This document shows, piece by piece, positions 1-13,053 of a stretch of DNA of 64,000 bases. Location of the stretch: positions 114,199,131-114,263,130 of the forward strand of contig CM019825.1 in assembly GCA_009763385.1 (NCBI GenBank). The letters run 5' to 3'. The notes beneath the pieces were generated by a model. The model had not been told where the DNA came from. It did not search any database and saw only the letters and a program-made list of their open reading frames with translations. Source of the stretch: Coix lacryma-jobi var. lacryma-jobi (taxonomy: Eukaryota > Streptophyta > Magnoliopsida > Poales > Poaceae). Position 1 is the stretch's first letter, and every line of letters starts with the position of its first letter. The position numbers were made by a program, and so were the translations under genes.

Positions 1-3000
1 CCAGATTCTCTTTCCTACACAACCCGATTCATTGATGGGCTTCGAGATGATATTTGTGCTATTGTCCTTGTTCAATGCCCTCCAGACTTGGATACTACTT
101 GTACCTTGTCGCTGTTGCAGGAAGAAGCTGTGGACCGGGGATGCCGCAAAGATTTCAAAAAAAAAATGAAGGTTACTCCTTCTTCAAGCCTCCACCAGCC
201 AAGGTCGCGATGCCATTACCGCATCCTCTTCCTCGTCCGGGTGGTACAAACAGTGCTGAGGAGAAGAAGACTGTTGAGGACAAACGCCACACTCTAAAGC
301 CCTCAGTGGATGATCGTCTACAGTCTTTGCGCTCCTACCATCACGCGTGTGGACTTTGTGTCCGTTGCGCTGAGAAATGGCAATCGGGCCACAAATGTGC
401 TCCTATTCTGCAGTTACATGCTCTCCAAGAGGTCTGGAACCTTTGTCAAGATGATTTCTCTGATGCTGACACTCCAAAACCCACCGCTTCCGAAGACTCT
501 AGCCAACTGTTCATGATGATTTCTGCGACAGCGGCCTCCGGCTCACGGTCAGCTCGGTCTCTTCAACTTTGTGGCTCTATAGCTGGCAGAGATATCCTCA
601 TTCTGGTTGACTCCGGTAGTACTCACTCCTTCCTCAATGAGGCTGTCGCTCAGCATGTTCCTGGTGTTCAGTCCATTGCGTCTCCAATGTCAGTTCAAGT
701 GGCCAATGGAGGGAAGATAGCTTGTACTCAGGAAGTTCCAATGGCGGAATGGTTTGTCCAACACTATCGGTTTCACTCTACTCTGAAGGTTCTCAATATT
801 GGTTCCTATGACATGATCGTCAGAATGGATTGGTTACAGGCATTCTCGCCAATGAAAGTTCATTGGGAGCAGAAATGGATGCTTATCCCCTATGGCTCCA
901 CGCAGATTGCCCTGCAAGGACTTTTGCCTGAACCCGCCAGCTGTTCAGTGGTACAGTTGTTTCATGTGGCAGCAGATTCTGATTCAGGACAGTCGGTATC
1001 TCTCCCTCCAGCAGTGCAAGCTTTACTCGAGGAGTTCTCTTCTCTGTTCGAGGAACCAACTGATCTTCCTCCCCGACGCCCTTGTGATCATTCTATTCCA
1101 CTGGTACCGGGAGCCCAGCCGGTTGCCGTCCGGCCTTATCGGTATGCTCCAGCCCTGAAGTCTGAGATTGAGAAGCAAGTCGCCGATATGTTGCATACTG
1201 GCTTCATCCGACCCAGCGTCAGCGCTTTTTCTTCCCCTGTTCTCCTGGTCCGTAAGAAGGATGGCTCTTGGCGTTTCTGCGTTGATTACAGGATGCTTAA
1301 CGCATTAACCATCAAAAGCAAGTTTCTGATTCCGATAATTGATGAGTTGCTTGATGAGCTTTCTTCAGCTGCGAGGTTTTCTACCTTGGATCTCCGGGCC
1401 GGCTTCAATCAGATACGCTTGGCACCGGGCGAGGAGCATAAGACGACCTTTCAAACTCATTGGGGTCACTTTGAGTTCACTGTAATGGCGTTCGGGTTGA
1501 CCGGAGCTCCCAATACCTTTCAAGGCGCCATGAACCAGACATTGCAGCCCCTCCTCCGCCGTTGTGCGTTGGTGTTCTTTGATGACATTCTGGTCTACAG
1601 CCCTACTCTTGAAGCTCACCTGTCAAATCTGCGACAAGTCTTTACCTTGCTGGCCAGGGACAAGTGGAGGTTGAAAATGTCCAAATGTCGCTTCGCCCAA
1701 CAAAGCATTTCCTATTTGGGCCACGTCGTCAGCCACCAAGGTGTGGCGACAGACCCTGCTAAGATTGAGTCTGTGAAGGCATGGCCTGTACCGGCAGACA
1801 TCAAGCAACTCTGTAGTTTCTTGGGGATGACTGGCTACTACCGCTAATTTGTGCAACATTATGCAATTATTTCTCGACCCCTCACCGACTTGCTGCGGAA
1901 GGGTTCTCTTTTCATATGGACTCCTGCTCATGAAACAGCGTTCCGCACTCTCCAACAAGCATTGGTCTTTGCTCCTGTTTTGGCACTTCCAGACTTCAAC
2001 AAACAGTTCCAGCTGCAGATTGATGCTAGTGATGGTGGCGTAGGTGCAGTTCTGTTACAGGAAGGCCATCAGTTGGCATTTATTAGCAAGGCCTTCGGTC
2101 CTCGTACTAAAGGTCTCTCCACTTACGAAAAGGAGTACTTGGCCATCTTGGTTGTCGTCGAGCAGTGGCGTTCCTATTTGCAGCACACTGAGTTCTTGAT
2201 TTTCACGGATCAGCACAGCCTGGTCCACATTACGGATCAACGTCTTCATACTCCTTGACAACTTAAACTCTACACCAAGCTAGTGGGCCTTCAATACAAA
2301 ATTGTTTACAAGCCTGGCACCTCCAACCTGGCAGCAGACGCTCTATCTCGTCACCCCAGCCCACCGTTGTCGCTCAACGCGATATCTTCTTCCCAACCGG
2401 CTTGGCTGACTGCAGTTATCAGTGGTTATTCCCAGGACAACACAACTTAGAAGTTGCTCCAAGAGCTGGCCGTGGAACCTACTAGCCATCCACCCTTTTC
2501 ATTAGTTGATGGAATCATCCGATTCCGTGGTCGTATTTGGCTCGGTAACAACTCAGCTCTGCAGTCCCGTGTTATGTCTGCCTTTCACAGCAGCCTCCTT
2601 GGGGGACATTCTGGATTCCCTGTCACATTCAGCCGGCTCAAGAAGCTCTTTGCTTGGCGCGACATGAAAGGTGCAGTCAAGGCTTTTGTCGCCAGTTGCT
2701 CTATCTGTGTCCGTGCTAAACTAGACCGTGCCAAATATCCTGGGCTGCTTTCTCCCTTGCCAGTACCGGAGGAGTCTTGGCAAATGATATCTATGGATTT
2801 CATTGAGGGGTTGCCTCGCTCCGGTGCAGCGAGCTTCCTACTTGTGGTGGTCGATCGGTTCAGCAAGTATGCACACTTTATTCCTCTCTTACATCCATTC
2901 TTAGCCCAACAGGTCGCTCAGCTGTTCCTCGACACAATATATCGGCTGCATGGCATGCCAACACATATAGTATCTGATCGCGACAGGATTTTCACCAGCA

Positions 3001-3986
3001 ACTTTTGGCGTGAGCTGTTTCGCCTTGCCAAGACTGAACTGTGCATGAGTTCAGCGTATCACCCCCAATCTGATGGTCAGACGGAACGAGTCAATCAATG
3101 CTTGGAGACATACTTACGTTGCTTCGTCCATTCGTGTCCCCGTCAGTGGGTGAAATGGATCTCGCTTGCCGAGTATTGGTACAACACAAGTTTCCATTCC
3201 TCAATTCAGCGGACTCCCTTCGAGGTACTGTACGGTCATCCCCCTCGTCACTTCGGTCTTTCTGAAACTTTTGCTTCGCTAGTTGAGGAGGTCGATTCCA
3301 TGCTCTCGACGAGGGAGACCATGCTGTCTTCTGTCCGTTATCACCTTCATTGTGCCTAGCAGCGGATGAAGTCTCAAGCTGACAAGCGCCGATCTGACCG
3401 CACCTTCAATGTCGGTGACCTCGTCTACTTGAAGTTACAACCTTATGTTCAGTATTCCTTGGCTCCTCGGGCACACTAGAAGCTGTCTTTCCGCTACCTC
3501 GGGCCATACCGCGTGCTGGCCCGAGTGGGTTCCGTCGCATACAAACTGGAACTTCCACCTGCGTCCTCCATACACCCAGTGTTTCATGTGTCTCTACTGA
3601 AGCCGGCCCCATCTTCCAGGTATACTGTTTCCAGCTCTCTGCCTAACATGGATGATGACTTGCAGTTCCCAGAGGCTGTGCTACAGCGCCGTATTCACCA
3701 GCGTGGCGATCACGCGGTTCCCCAAGTTTTGATCAAGTGGTCTGGCCTCGATGATTCTCTGGCTACTTGGGAAGATGAGGAAGCTCTCCGTCAACGTTTC
3801 CTAGCTGCGCCGGCCTGGGGACATGCTGACACCCAAGGAGGAGGGGATGTCACTGCCCCTCATCTGGGCGCCCCGGAAGGCCAAGGCGGCCCACATCGCA
3901 GCATTCGGGCCCGAGCCAGAAGTTCCAGAGTGTTCGGTCCCCAGTGGGTTTGTATCCGTTGTGAGCCCAAGTGTGAAGGTAGATAA
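1..3986 (+). pseudogene. Element A gag-pol-chromodomain polyprotein, degenerate
   Basis: Encodes a chromovirus capsid/polymerase polyprotein. The gag end is in frame 1 until about base 165; a frameshift at a 10-A run (157-166) moves it to frame 3, which is then kept to 3986. Visible parts in order: a CCHC knuckle (CVRC...GHKC) near 355-405; an aspartic protease with DSG at about 609; RT with the catalytic FFDD at 1575-1586; RNase H from about 1900; integrase with an HHCC finger (HX4GGH...CSIC) near 2585-2710 and a D, D, E triad between 2790 and 3080; and a chromodomain at about 3672-3800 with KWSG and ATWE. Five in-frame stops interrupt it: TAA 1845, TGA 2256, TAG 2448, TAG 3357 and TAG 3478. 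Read-through of homologous sequence continues after each, so this is one decayed gene rather than several short ones. Confidence 0.9.
3835..3847 (+). other. Element A polypurine tract
   Basis: AAGGAGGAGGGGA lies directly before TGTCA, the expected position of the plus-strand priming tract before a 3' LTR. It overlaps the codons just after the chromodomain. Confidence 0.6.
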
Positions 3987-4358
3987 GGCAGAGACGGGAG
4001 GAAAGTCAGGCAAGCTTTGTAATCTGTTACAATTTCTATCGCAATAGCTACTCTGTAACCGGACCTCTGGCCGGCGAACACTATTCCTCCTCCCCGGCTC
4101 CGGCCGATTACCGTAGAGTAGCTAACACTGCGGCGTCACGCCGGCGACGCCCCTCTACTTGGCGCTGTCAACCACGACGGCGGTGGTGCGGTGCACGAGC
4201 GACGTGTGCCTGCCAGAACTTCGCCGCGCAGAGCTACAGCGCGGACGTCCGGCGACCGGCGAGGCCAACACTACCGGGACACCAGGGCATCGGTTGTCAT
4301 TAGCTCCACCGACAGTCATCTTGTTGCCCATTTCTTGTGGGTCGCGAAGTACATATGG
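3848..4358 (+). repeat. Element A probable 3' LTR (right end unresolved)
   Basis: Begins with TG after the purine tract and is noncoding and GC-rich around 4070-4270. I cannot see a matching CA end or a TSD, because the 5' LTR is outside the window. Confidence 0.4.
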
Positions 4359-4360
4359 TA

Positions 4361-4432
4361 CTCCCTCTGTTTCATGAAAAAATCAATTTCTAGAATCCGT
4401 GTTAGTCAAACTTTTTTTTAACTTTGACTAAC
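4361..4432. mobile_element. Stowaway-type MITE, left part
   Basis: Starts CTCCCTCTGTTTCATGAA directly after TA (4359-4360), the usual terminus and target of grass Stowaway (Tc1/mariner-type) MITEs. It is cut at 4432 by element B. The right part is at 13855-14042; together they make about 260 bp, a normal MITE size. Internal matching arms (TTAGTCAAACTTTT here; AGTCAAAGTTTAAAAAG on the other side) support one foldback element. Confidence 0.8.
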
Positions 4433-5219
4433 TGTTGACACTCAAAAGTGTCACAGATAAAGATGAATTTAGAAGAGGTATTCAACTTGAAATATTAGAG
4501 TCGAATTTGTATTCTATTGTTTCATGTTTGACGGATCGGATGTCAAATGGGCCTGGTCATTTTGGGTTTCCGATCACTTGTGTTATGTCCGACCAGGTGG
4601 CCCTGGTCGGAAGCCTTATGAAAGCTGAGCCCAGCGCTAATATATAGATCCTTCTTTTATAAGGATGATTTGTTGATCAGTATGGGCTGATAAAGCCCAT
4701 TCAGCCGATCTAGTCGATCTAAGGATTGACAAGATCAGGGTTACCTTGTTGCGTCTGGATTGGATTCTATATTTTGATAGAGTCCGGATAGGAAACTTGG
4801 GGATCGTATCTAGAGAGATGTTTTCTATTGGGATAAGACCAACCCCCTCTATATATATGAGAGGATCATGGCCGATTGCGGTATCCAACATCAATCGATC
4901 AAAACCAATCTACTATTCCCTTTACCCTTTTTCCCCTCTACCTTGCTGTTCGGCGCATCTCCCGGCGAGATTCGACGGCGTTCTAGGCGGCCTTGCTGGT
5001 CCTAGAACAACCTCTACGTGCTTCTCCCCGATGGGTCTTCCCGGGAGGAGTTCTAGAGTTATCAACACAGGAGCCCAAAATCCTAGATCGATCAAAACCG
5101 GTCTTTAGATCGGTTTTCGTCGGTTTAGCCAGGGTCCCTGCTGTCTCAGGTTGAACCGCAACCTCTCCGGGCGTTCTAGCGCTGCTGGTGTGTGATTTAG
5201 ATAACTTCCGACGTCAACA
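4433..5219 (+). repeat. Element B 5' LTR
   Basis: TGTTGACACTC...GACGTCAACA, with inverted termini TGTTGAC/GTCAACA. Almost the same as 13054-13849. Confidence 0.95.
4850..4859 (+). promoter_or_regulatory. Element B 5' LTR TATA box
   Basis: TATATATATG follows a CT-rich stretch, about 370 bp before the end of the LTR and so at a plausible U3/R border. The same site is at 13470-13479 in the 3' LTR. Confidence 0.55.
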
Positions 5220-5226
5220 CACTTTT

Positions 5227-5245
5227 TGGCGACTCCGCTGGGGAC
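5227..5245 (+). other. Element B primer binding site (tRNA-Arg type)
   Basis: TGGCGACTCCGCTGGGGAC begins 8 bases after the 5' LTR. This is the tRNA-Arg-type site used by Tat-group plant elements. Confidence 0.75.
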
Positions 5246-5270
5246 GATTAAAATCTCATCTACTACCAAC

Positions 5271-7778
5271 ATGGGCGGCAAAGACGGTGCTACTGATAAG
5301 GACAACATCGTCCGTCCCGCGGGCATTGACGAGCTCCCAGACGAGTTGAAGCAACAGGCGCAAGCCAAGCTCGACGCTGTATTGAAGGCTTTCCTAGAAA
5401 GTTGCTCGAAGGATCAGCGCGGCAGGATCACTCAGGACAAGGAGCCAGACTTCAGCGAGATCGTCCCTACCACGACAAATACAAATGCTGAAGACGCTTC
5501 TGACAAGGTAAAAAATAAGGTACCTGAAGATCCTTACCCCACCCATGCTGATTATTCCGCAATGTTGGTTGATTCTTCAAAAACTCTTACCAATACTATC
5601 CAGCATTCATTTAAATTGCTTAGCGACCGCATGGATAAGATAGAAGGCAAAATTGTCGAACCCGAAGCCCCGGCTGGGCAACCACAGTTCGGCATGCCTT
5701 TTAATTCTTTTAGGGGACAAACTTCACACGTTAATTTTGGACAATTAGGGTTTACTGAGACCAGGGGTGGTGAAGCCGGTACCTCGACAACTACCAATCA
5801 CGTTCATCATGGCACTGGTCGGACTATGTAGACCGACCAGGGTACCTCGACCAACAGGACTTCGGGAGGACAGGGAACGGTGTTACCTAATCCGCCGAAG
5901 TCACCAAGCCACAATCCCATGCATGGTGGTACCAACGACCTCGCCAACACCGATTTTGGACGAACCATAAATCGGTTTAAGAAAGAAATAACTAGGTCGC
6001 TTGAGACTAGTTTAGGGGTCCAATTCAAGCCTACCAGGACCACTTATTCTAAACCATACCCTTCATATTTCAATTTTATGAAAGCACCTGACGGTTGGAG
6101 GGTACCAGATTTTTATAAGTTTAGTGGTGACGGTAGTAAAACAACTATGGAACACGTCAGCATGTTCCTCGCTCAAATGGGCGAAGCTAGTACTTTAGAT
6201 TTTATGAACATACGACATTTTCCTTTGTCTCTTACTGGTACAGCTTTCGCCTGGTTTACGTCACTACCAGAGTGCACCGTAGGTTCTTGGGCCAAATTAG
6301 AAGAAAAATTTCATAATCACTTTTATGACAGAGTCCAAGAAACTAGGTTATCACATCTTACATCGGTTCGACAAGGACGTAGTGAGTTTGTAGTCGATTT
6401 CTTTAAACGTTTTAAAGAAATTAAAAACCGATGTTTTCATTTGAGGATATTCGACAGAGATCTAACAGATCTATGTCTAGCTGGCCTACGTCGAGAGATC
6501 AAAGACAAACTTGAGCATCATGATTTCTTTAACGTAAATCAACTATTGCAAAAGGCCGTTTCGATAGAATCACGCTTCAAAGAACCCTATGATCCTCATA
6601 AGACTCATCGATCGGGCGTGCACATTGTCGAGATAAATTCTGATAGTTCTGACGATGAGTCTAAAGATTGCTATGCTGCTAAAGTTTTATGGCTAGCGCA
6701 AAATAAACTGGTCACTTGTCCTTCCCTTAAACCGATTCAGAAGAATCGGAGTGAGGAGGTGAAATTTACTTTTGATTTCTCTAAATGTGACCGAATATTT
6801 GATGAATTAGTTAAATTCGGTTATCTTAAAATTAATTACACTTTGTCATCACCCGACGAATTAAAAAGGAGGGCTTACTGCAAATTCCATAATTCTTTCT
6901 CTCATGCCACTAATGATTGCAATGTTTTCCGTCGGCAGGTCCAATCGGCCCTCAATGAAAGACGATTGAGTCTAACTGAGATGCAGATCAGTACTACTCC
7001 TTTCCCAGTACACATGGTGGAAGCAGGGGATCCTGCTATTATGATTCGTCCAGAGCAAGCCGATACGACCAAGGGAAAGAATGTGGTCATTGATGAACCG
7101 CAAGGAACACCGAATACCGAGAACGATTCGGGGCGCAAGGTGGTGCTCGAGAAGGGTGACGATGGCAAAAGTAAAATCATAATTACTGCAGGGTCAACAC
7201 GACACCTGTATAGACAAAGGTATTTTGAGACCAGGGCAGCACAACAAAGGCTGACCAGGTCGGGTCCTCAAGCCAACCAGTCCGGTTCATCTTCAAAGCA
7301 GCCGGAACAGAAGGCCGACCAGGTAAGGTCGGTCTCTGCCAATTCCGGTAGGATCGATAAACCGACTGATACAGTCGGTGTAACTGTATCTAAAGACTCT
7401 ACCCCTTTCAGAGTATGCGTCATCCGCACTTTTGTCCCGCAGAAACCTAAAGTTGGCACTTGGAAGACTAATGCAGACAGAAATAAGGGGAAGGTCGCTA
7501 GAGAACCAAGTGCTTTTGACAAGCTCATGGCCAAATACAAGCAGCAGAAGGCCGATTCCCAGAATCGGCCCTTAAAAAAGAGAGATTCTACTCCTCCGAA
7601 GCGTGAGGACGAGAAATCCAAACAGATGGTGGTGTCTCAGGCGACGTATCTGGCACCAAAGGCTGGCCCGTGTTACCATCAGTGGGCCCCTCCTATTTCG
7701 CCCCCACCACAATGGGGTCCTCAAGGGGTGTGGGTGCCCTACTCTATGCTGGCACATATGTATTATCAGCCAAGATGA
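5271..7778 (+). pseudogene. Element B gag
   Basis: Capsid/nucleocapsid protein of a Tat-type element. I place the start at the ATG at 5271 (MGGKDG...), 51 bases into the internal region; the frame is open upstream only into the primer site. A retrotransposon gag domain lies at about 6090-6590 (FYKFSGDG, FAWFTSLP, FHNHFYD, RRFKE-like motifs). A weak CCHC-like segment (CKFHNSFSHATNDC) is near 6880-6920. The C-terminal part is basic, Gln/Ser/Lys-rich and low in complexity, as is usual in this lineage. An in-frame TAG at 5829 and the TGA at 7776 interrupt it, and the same frame continues beyond both. GACCAGG-type motifs recur in the coding sequence and in the LTR. Confidence 0.85.
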
Positions 7779-9332
7779 GGAATTCCCACTAATCAGCCTA
7801 CAAGAGTCTCAGTATTTGACCGCTTGGGTGATCAACCGAGTTCTAGCCAGAATCGGCCAGTCGTGCCAAAGACTTTAATATCTAAGGAGACCAGGAAGAC
7901 GCAGGCGCGACGGGTCTATGTACCTAAGAAGGTGCAAAGTGTTCCTATTGTCTCTCCGACCATACCCGACCCGGTCCCTACTATTACAATTGGGTCTATG
8001 GAAGTCCCTCTTGCCAGTGAACCTGAGCCGATGGTGGTTGAGGAGCCAACAACAGAAGAGTTCCCGGAGGCTCAAGATACTCCGGCTGAGGCAGAAAAGC
8101 CTGTCGAGCGTGACCCCAAATACATGCAGCCCAGATGGTGTCCTCCTGGTTTGACTAAAACTCAGCGAAGAAAGTTGCAGAGGGCCCGCTGCAACAAACA
8201 GAGGAAAGAACGGCTCAACAAAATGAGGGAAGACATATTTAATTCAACACATCCTATTTTCCCTCAGGGCAAACGAGGAGGTGAAGAGTCGGCTTGCAAT
8301 CAAAAGCCGATCTTGACGATAGTAGAGATAAACAGGTCGGATCCTAAACCGACCAATTTGAGTGCCGAATTTACTAAAGAGGCTTCAGAAACAACCAAGT
8401 CGGACACCAATCCGACCACCGCAGTACAGGTGTCGACCAGTTTATCGGTCGAGCAGGATGAGCTGATTACTGCTAGATCAGAAATTGAGCCGGCCCGACC
8501 AGGGTCTGTGACCGAATCGGTTCCTAATATGCTGATGGGATTAGGCTCGCTTCTTGATAATCCTGATTCCTCCACTGATGTTGCTGCAACCAGTGGAGAA
8601 TTATCTAGGGAACAAGATGAGGAGATGGTGGATTATGAACCTTCCCTAGAGAGGGCGGAGGTCAATGTAGTTTACTTATCGGCCGACTACTACGTGGTCG
8701 GAGATGATTCAATGGCGGCGGAATTTAACTTCGCTACATAGACTGCTGTATTCCTGAAGCCAGAGGAATCCGTTAATCATCTTAAACTGTTGCATATAAA
8801 GGGTCACATCAATGGTACGCCAGTTCACAAGATGCTGGTCGACAGCGGGGCAATCGTAAACTTGATGCCTTACTCGCTTTACCAGAAGCTTGGCGTTACC
8901 GATGAAGAACTGATCAAGACCAACATGACTATCACTGGAGTCGGAGGAGGAGATCCAATTCCGGCCAAAGGGGTTGCATCCATGGAGCTGACCATTGGGA
9001 GCAAGACTTTGGCCACTGCCTTCTTCGTCGCCCATATACAAGGTAGCTATAACCTTATACTTGGACGTGACTGGATTCATGCTAATCGGTGCATACCTTC
9101 TAGTTTACATCAGTTTCTCATTCAGTGGGTGGGAGACGATGTTGAGGTGGTGCACTCAGATTCATCGGCCTATGTAGCTACGGCCGATGCTCCTTTGCTC
9201 GGGGGGCATGATACTATTGCTTGTCTGTCTGGTCGGGACCTTTCTGATTTTCAGTTTGTTAGTGTTACTAGGGAAGGTTTCGTACCCGTATCTTTAAAGC
9301 CGACTAATAATCGGTTCAACATTATCATGTAA
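7779..9332 (+). pseudogene. Element B gag-pol linker and aspartic protease
   Basis: Continues the gag frame after the TGA at 7776. The first ~900 bases encode a charged, Pro/Glu/Thr-rich linker with a KTQRRKLQRARCNKQRKER basic patch near 8155-8215. After a TAG at 8739 the aspartic protease follows: VDSGAIVNLMP near 8840-8870 is the catalytic D-S-G loop, and LGRDWI near 9060-9075 is the usual C-terminal motif. A TAA at 9330, with a frame change a few bases later, separates it from RT. The catalytic motif is intact but the protein cannot be made as one chain. Confidence 0.85.
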
Positions 9333-9336
9333 TTTA

Positions 9337-12300
9337 ATGGATGCTAATGTTGATTGGTTAAAACATCGTGTTGAGCAATATCGGACCTGTAAGACCGATA
9401 CTTGTGAGGCTATTGATGATTTTGATGAGCTCAATAAGTTGGGCCAAGGTTTCACGTCGGCTGATCCTTTAGAACAAATAGATATTAGGGATGGTTCTAT
9501 ACCTAGGCCGACCTTTGTAAATCAAAATCTTGAAGCCAATTATAAATTAAAGTTAATCGCGCTCTTGAAAGAGTATGTTGATTGCTTTGCATAGAGTCAT
9601 ACGGAGATGCCCGGGTTAAGCCGAGAACTTGTTGAGCATCGACTTCCTATTAAGCCGGGGTTCCGACCATTCAAGCAACATCCTCGCCGTTTTAATTCTA
9701 CAATATATGACCGGATTAAAGAAGAGATTAATCGGTTATTGCAAGCGGGGTTTATCCAACCATGCAGATATGCGGAGTGGGTCTCTAACATCGTGCCTGT
9801 AGAAAAGAAAGATACCGGGAAAATCAGGGTTTGCATTGATTTTAGGGATCTGAATAGAGCTACTCCCAAAGATGAGTATCCTATGCCTATAGCCGATATG
9901 TTAATCAATGATGCTTCAGGACATCAGGTTGTCAGTTTTCTTGACGGCAACGCTGGTTATAACCAGATATTCATGGCCAAAGAAGATATGTCGAAAACGA
10001 CCTTTATTTGTCCTGGGTTCGTTGGTCTTTTTGAGTGGGTCGTGACGACATTCGGTTTGAAGAATGCAGGTGCTACTTATCAGCGCGCTATGAATCTAAT
10101 CTTCCATGATTTGATTGGGATAATCATGGAAGTGTATATTGATGATATTGTGATTAAATTGGCTGCCCATATGTCTCATCTAGCCGATTTACATCTAGCG
10201 TTTGAAAGGATGCGTCGTTATGGCTTGAAAATGAACCCATTGAAATGTGCTTTTGGTGTATCAGCTGGGAAATTTTTAGGGTTTATTATTCACGACAAAG
10301 GCATAGAGATTGATCCTAAAAGGATAGAAAAGATCAAGAAAGTTCAGGCGCCTACATGCAAAAAGGACTTGCAGAAGTTCTTAGGAAAAGTGAACTACTT
10401 GAGGAGATTTATTGCAAATTTGTCCAGGAAAATTATTCCTTTCACCCCTATCTTAAAATTAAAAGATGAAGCTGAGTTCGCTTGGGGGACAGAGCAACAA
10501 GAAGCATTTGAAAAGATAAAGGAATATTTGTCATCTCCACCAGTTCTTCGGGCGCCTAAGAGAGGCATCCCTTTTAGATTATATGTCGCCGCCGATGAAA
10601 AGGTTATTGGAGCTGTCTTGACACAAGAAGATGGAGGTAAAGAATATGTAATTGCATATATTGGTCGCCGTCTTCTCGATCCCGAGACAAGGTACGCCCA
10701 TATCGAGAAATTATGTTTATCCTTGTACTATGCTTATGCTAAAATGAGACACTATTTGCTATCTAGTACATGCGTTGTTGCATGCCAGGACGATGTGATT
10801 AAGCACATGTTATATCGGCCAATCCTTAGAGGAAGGATTGACAAATGGGCGTATGCATTGATTGAGTTTGACTTGACCTATGAACCATTGAAAACTTTGA
10901 AAGGTCAAGTTCTGGCCGATTTCATTGTTGAGCATGGTATAAGTTTAGAAGATGAAATCGGTTATTTTACTTTTATTCCATGGAAGCTTCATTTTGATGG
11001 ATCGGCTTGTAAAGAGGGCCAAGGTGTTGGTGTGGTCATTATTTCTCCTAATGGTGCTGAGTTTGAAATGTTGAGCCGGTTAGATTACTTGTGCACTACT
11101 AATCAAGACGAATATGAAGCTCTTTTATTCGGTTTAGAAATTTTATGTTCCATGGAGGTTAAACATGTTGAAGCTTATGGTGATTCCTTACTAGTAGTAC
11201 AACAAGTTGCTGGTAATTTCCAATGTTTAGAGGGATCGTTAAATGTTTATCTTAACATGTGCCTGGACATCATTGCTCATTTTACCGAATTCCAGATTCG
11301 GCATATACGAAGGCATGAAAATTATAAAGCCAACATGTTAGCCCAGCAAGCATCTGGCTATGATGTTAGTAAACATAATTTTTACATAAAGCCGGTGCAA
11401 CAACGCGTAGAAGTATTGTCGGCTTCTATGGTCGACCAGTTTGTTTTAAGACCAGTTCGACCACCTTGCCATGGAGACCAGGTATATATTGAGCATACTT
11501 GGGTAAGTACTATGGCCGACCAGGTTGTTTATGAGTCAAGTCAGGTAATCCGTTCGATTGACCTGGTCGATCTTGGAACGATTAATTTGTCTGAAGAAAC
11601 TCTAAATCGGTCCGAAACAAATGGAACTGATTTGGAAGATTGGAGAACTCCCCTACTTACATATCTTAATGATCCAAGTACTAAGGCTGATCAGAGTGTT
11701 TGGCGGAGTGCATTTAAATATGCACTACATAATGATGAGCTTTACCGAAGAACTACCGAAGACTTGTTGCTTAAGTGTTTGGGATCTGAACAAGCAAAGG
11801 TGGCTATAGGAGAAGTTCATGAAGACATTTGTGGTACACATCAATCGGCGCCTAAGATGAAGTGGTTATTACGAAGAGCTGGGTTTTATTGGCCCACAAT
11901 GATGGCCGATTGTTTTCGTTACTACAAAGGATGCGAAGAATGTCAACGGTTTGGAAACATACAACTTGCACCTGCTGCTATGCTTCATCCTATTATCAAA
12001 CCGTGGCCTTTTTGGTTGGGGGCTAGACTTCATTTGCCAAATTCATCCTCCATCTTCAAAGGGACATCGTTTTGTTCTGGTCGCTACAGATTACTTTACT
12101 AAATGGACTGAAGCGGTGCCTTTGAAGAATATGACACATAAGGAGGTAATTGAGTTTATCACTGAGCATATTATACATAGATTTAACATACCTCAGACGT
12201 TAACTACAGATCAAGGAACATCTTTTATTTCTAAAGAGGTGCGAGATTTTGCCGAATTATACAAAATAAAGATGCTCAATTTATCTCCATACTATGCTCA

Positions 12301-12895
12301 AGCTAATGGCCAGGCTGAGTCTAGTAACAAGACTTTGATCAAGCTTATCAAAAAGAAGATTGAGGATAATCCCAGGAGGTGGCATGAGGTTTTTTCTGAG
12401 GCTTTATAGGCTCATCGTGTGTCAAGGCATGGTGCTACGAAAGTCACTCCTTTCAAGCTGGTATATGGGCAAGAAGCAGTGTTGCCCGTTGAGGTAAATC
12501 TGGATGCATATAGACTAGCTAGACAGAATGATTTATCTGTTGTTATGTATCATGATGCCATGATGGACAACATTGATGAAGTGACCGATAAGAGGTTAAA
12601 GGCTCTTAAGGAAATGGAGAAAGACAAAGCCCGAGTTGCCAGAGCTTACAACAAGAAGGTGAGAAGCAAATCGTTCCAAGTGGGAGAATTAGTGTGGAAG
12701 ACTATACTACCACTCGGATAGAGAAGCAACAAGTTTGGTAAGTGGTCGCCGAGTTGGGAAGGTCCTTATAGAGTGATCAAAGTAATATTCGGGAATGCAT
12801 ATGTGCTAGAGACGTTACAAGGTGAAAGTCTCCCAAGAGCAATAAATGGAAGATATCTGAAAAAGTACTTTCCAAGTGTTTGGCAAGAAGCTTGA
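9337..12895 (+). pseudogene. Element B RT - RNase H - archaeal RNase H - integrase
   Basis: Polymerase part of the Tat-type polyprotein. It is in frame 1 from 9337 to about 12010, with a TAG at 9592. RT motifs: CIDFRDLN near 9830, FLDG, and the catalytic YIDD at 10135-10146 (Ile in the variable position). The gypsy RNase H runs about 10480-10960. A second RNase H starts near 10985 (HFDGSA, DEYEAL, YGDS). The integrase zinc finger is near 11815-11945 (H...GTH...CEECQ). A frameshift at about 12000-12030 moves the catalytic core to frame 2 (ATDYFTKW, TDQGTSF, NGQAESSNK give D, D, E). TAG at 12407 and 12719 break the C-terminal part, which ends at TGA 12893-12895. No extra ORF lies between pol and the 3' LTR. 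Confidence 0.9.
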
Positions 12896-13038
12896 GCGCC
12901 TTCCAAACAATGGCCGATACATGTATCGCCCTTAGATAAAAAATAATCAGAATATTTATCCTTAATTTTCGAATAGCCGATGAGTTGGACATCGTTGTTA
13001 TTTGGTTTTGTTTTCAGGTTCTTTTAAAGATCACCTAA

Positions 13039-13053
13039 AAACAGGGGGGCATA
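13039..13053 (+). other. Element B polypurine tract
   Basis: AAACAGGGGGGCATA lies directly before the 3' LTR TG at 13054. Confidence 0.8.

Larger units (their letters stand above)
1..4358 (+). mobile_element. Element A: Ty3/gypsy chromovirus, 5'-truncated by window
   Basis: The window opens inside gag and runs through protease, reverse transcriptase, RNase H, integrase and a chromodomain, in that order. This is the order of plant chromoviruses; the compact tail fits the Reina or Tekay groups, but I cannot choose between them. The 5' LTR and primer site lie left of the window. A purine tract at 3835-3847 followed by TGTCA at 3848 marks the likely start of the 3' LTR. Its right end is not resolved, so 4358 (the base before the MITE target TA) is only an outer limit. 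Confidence 0.85.
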
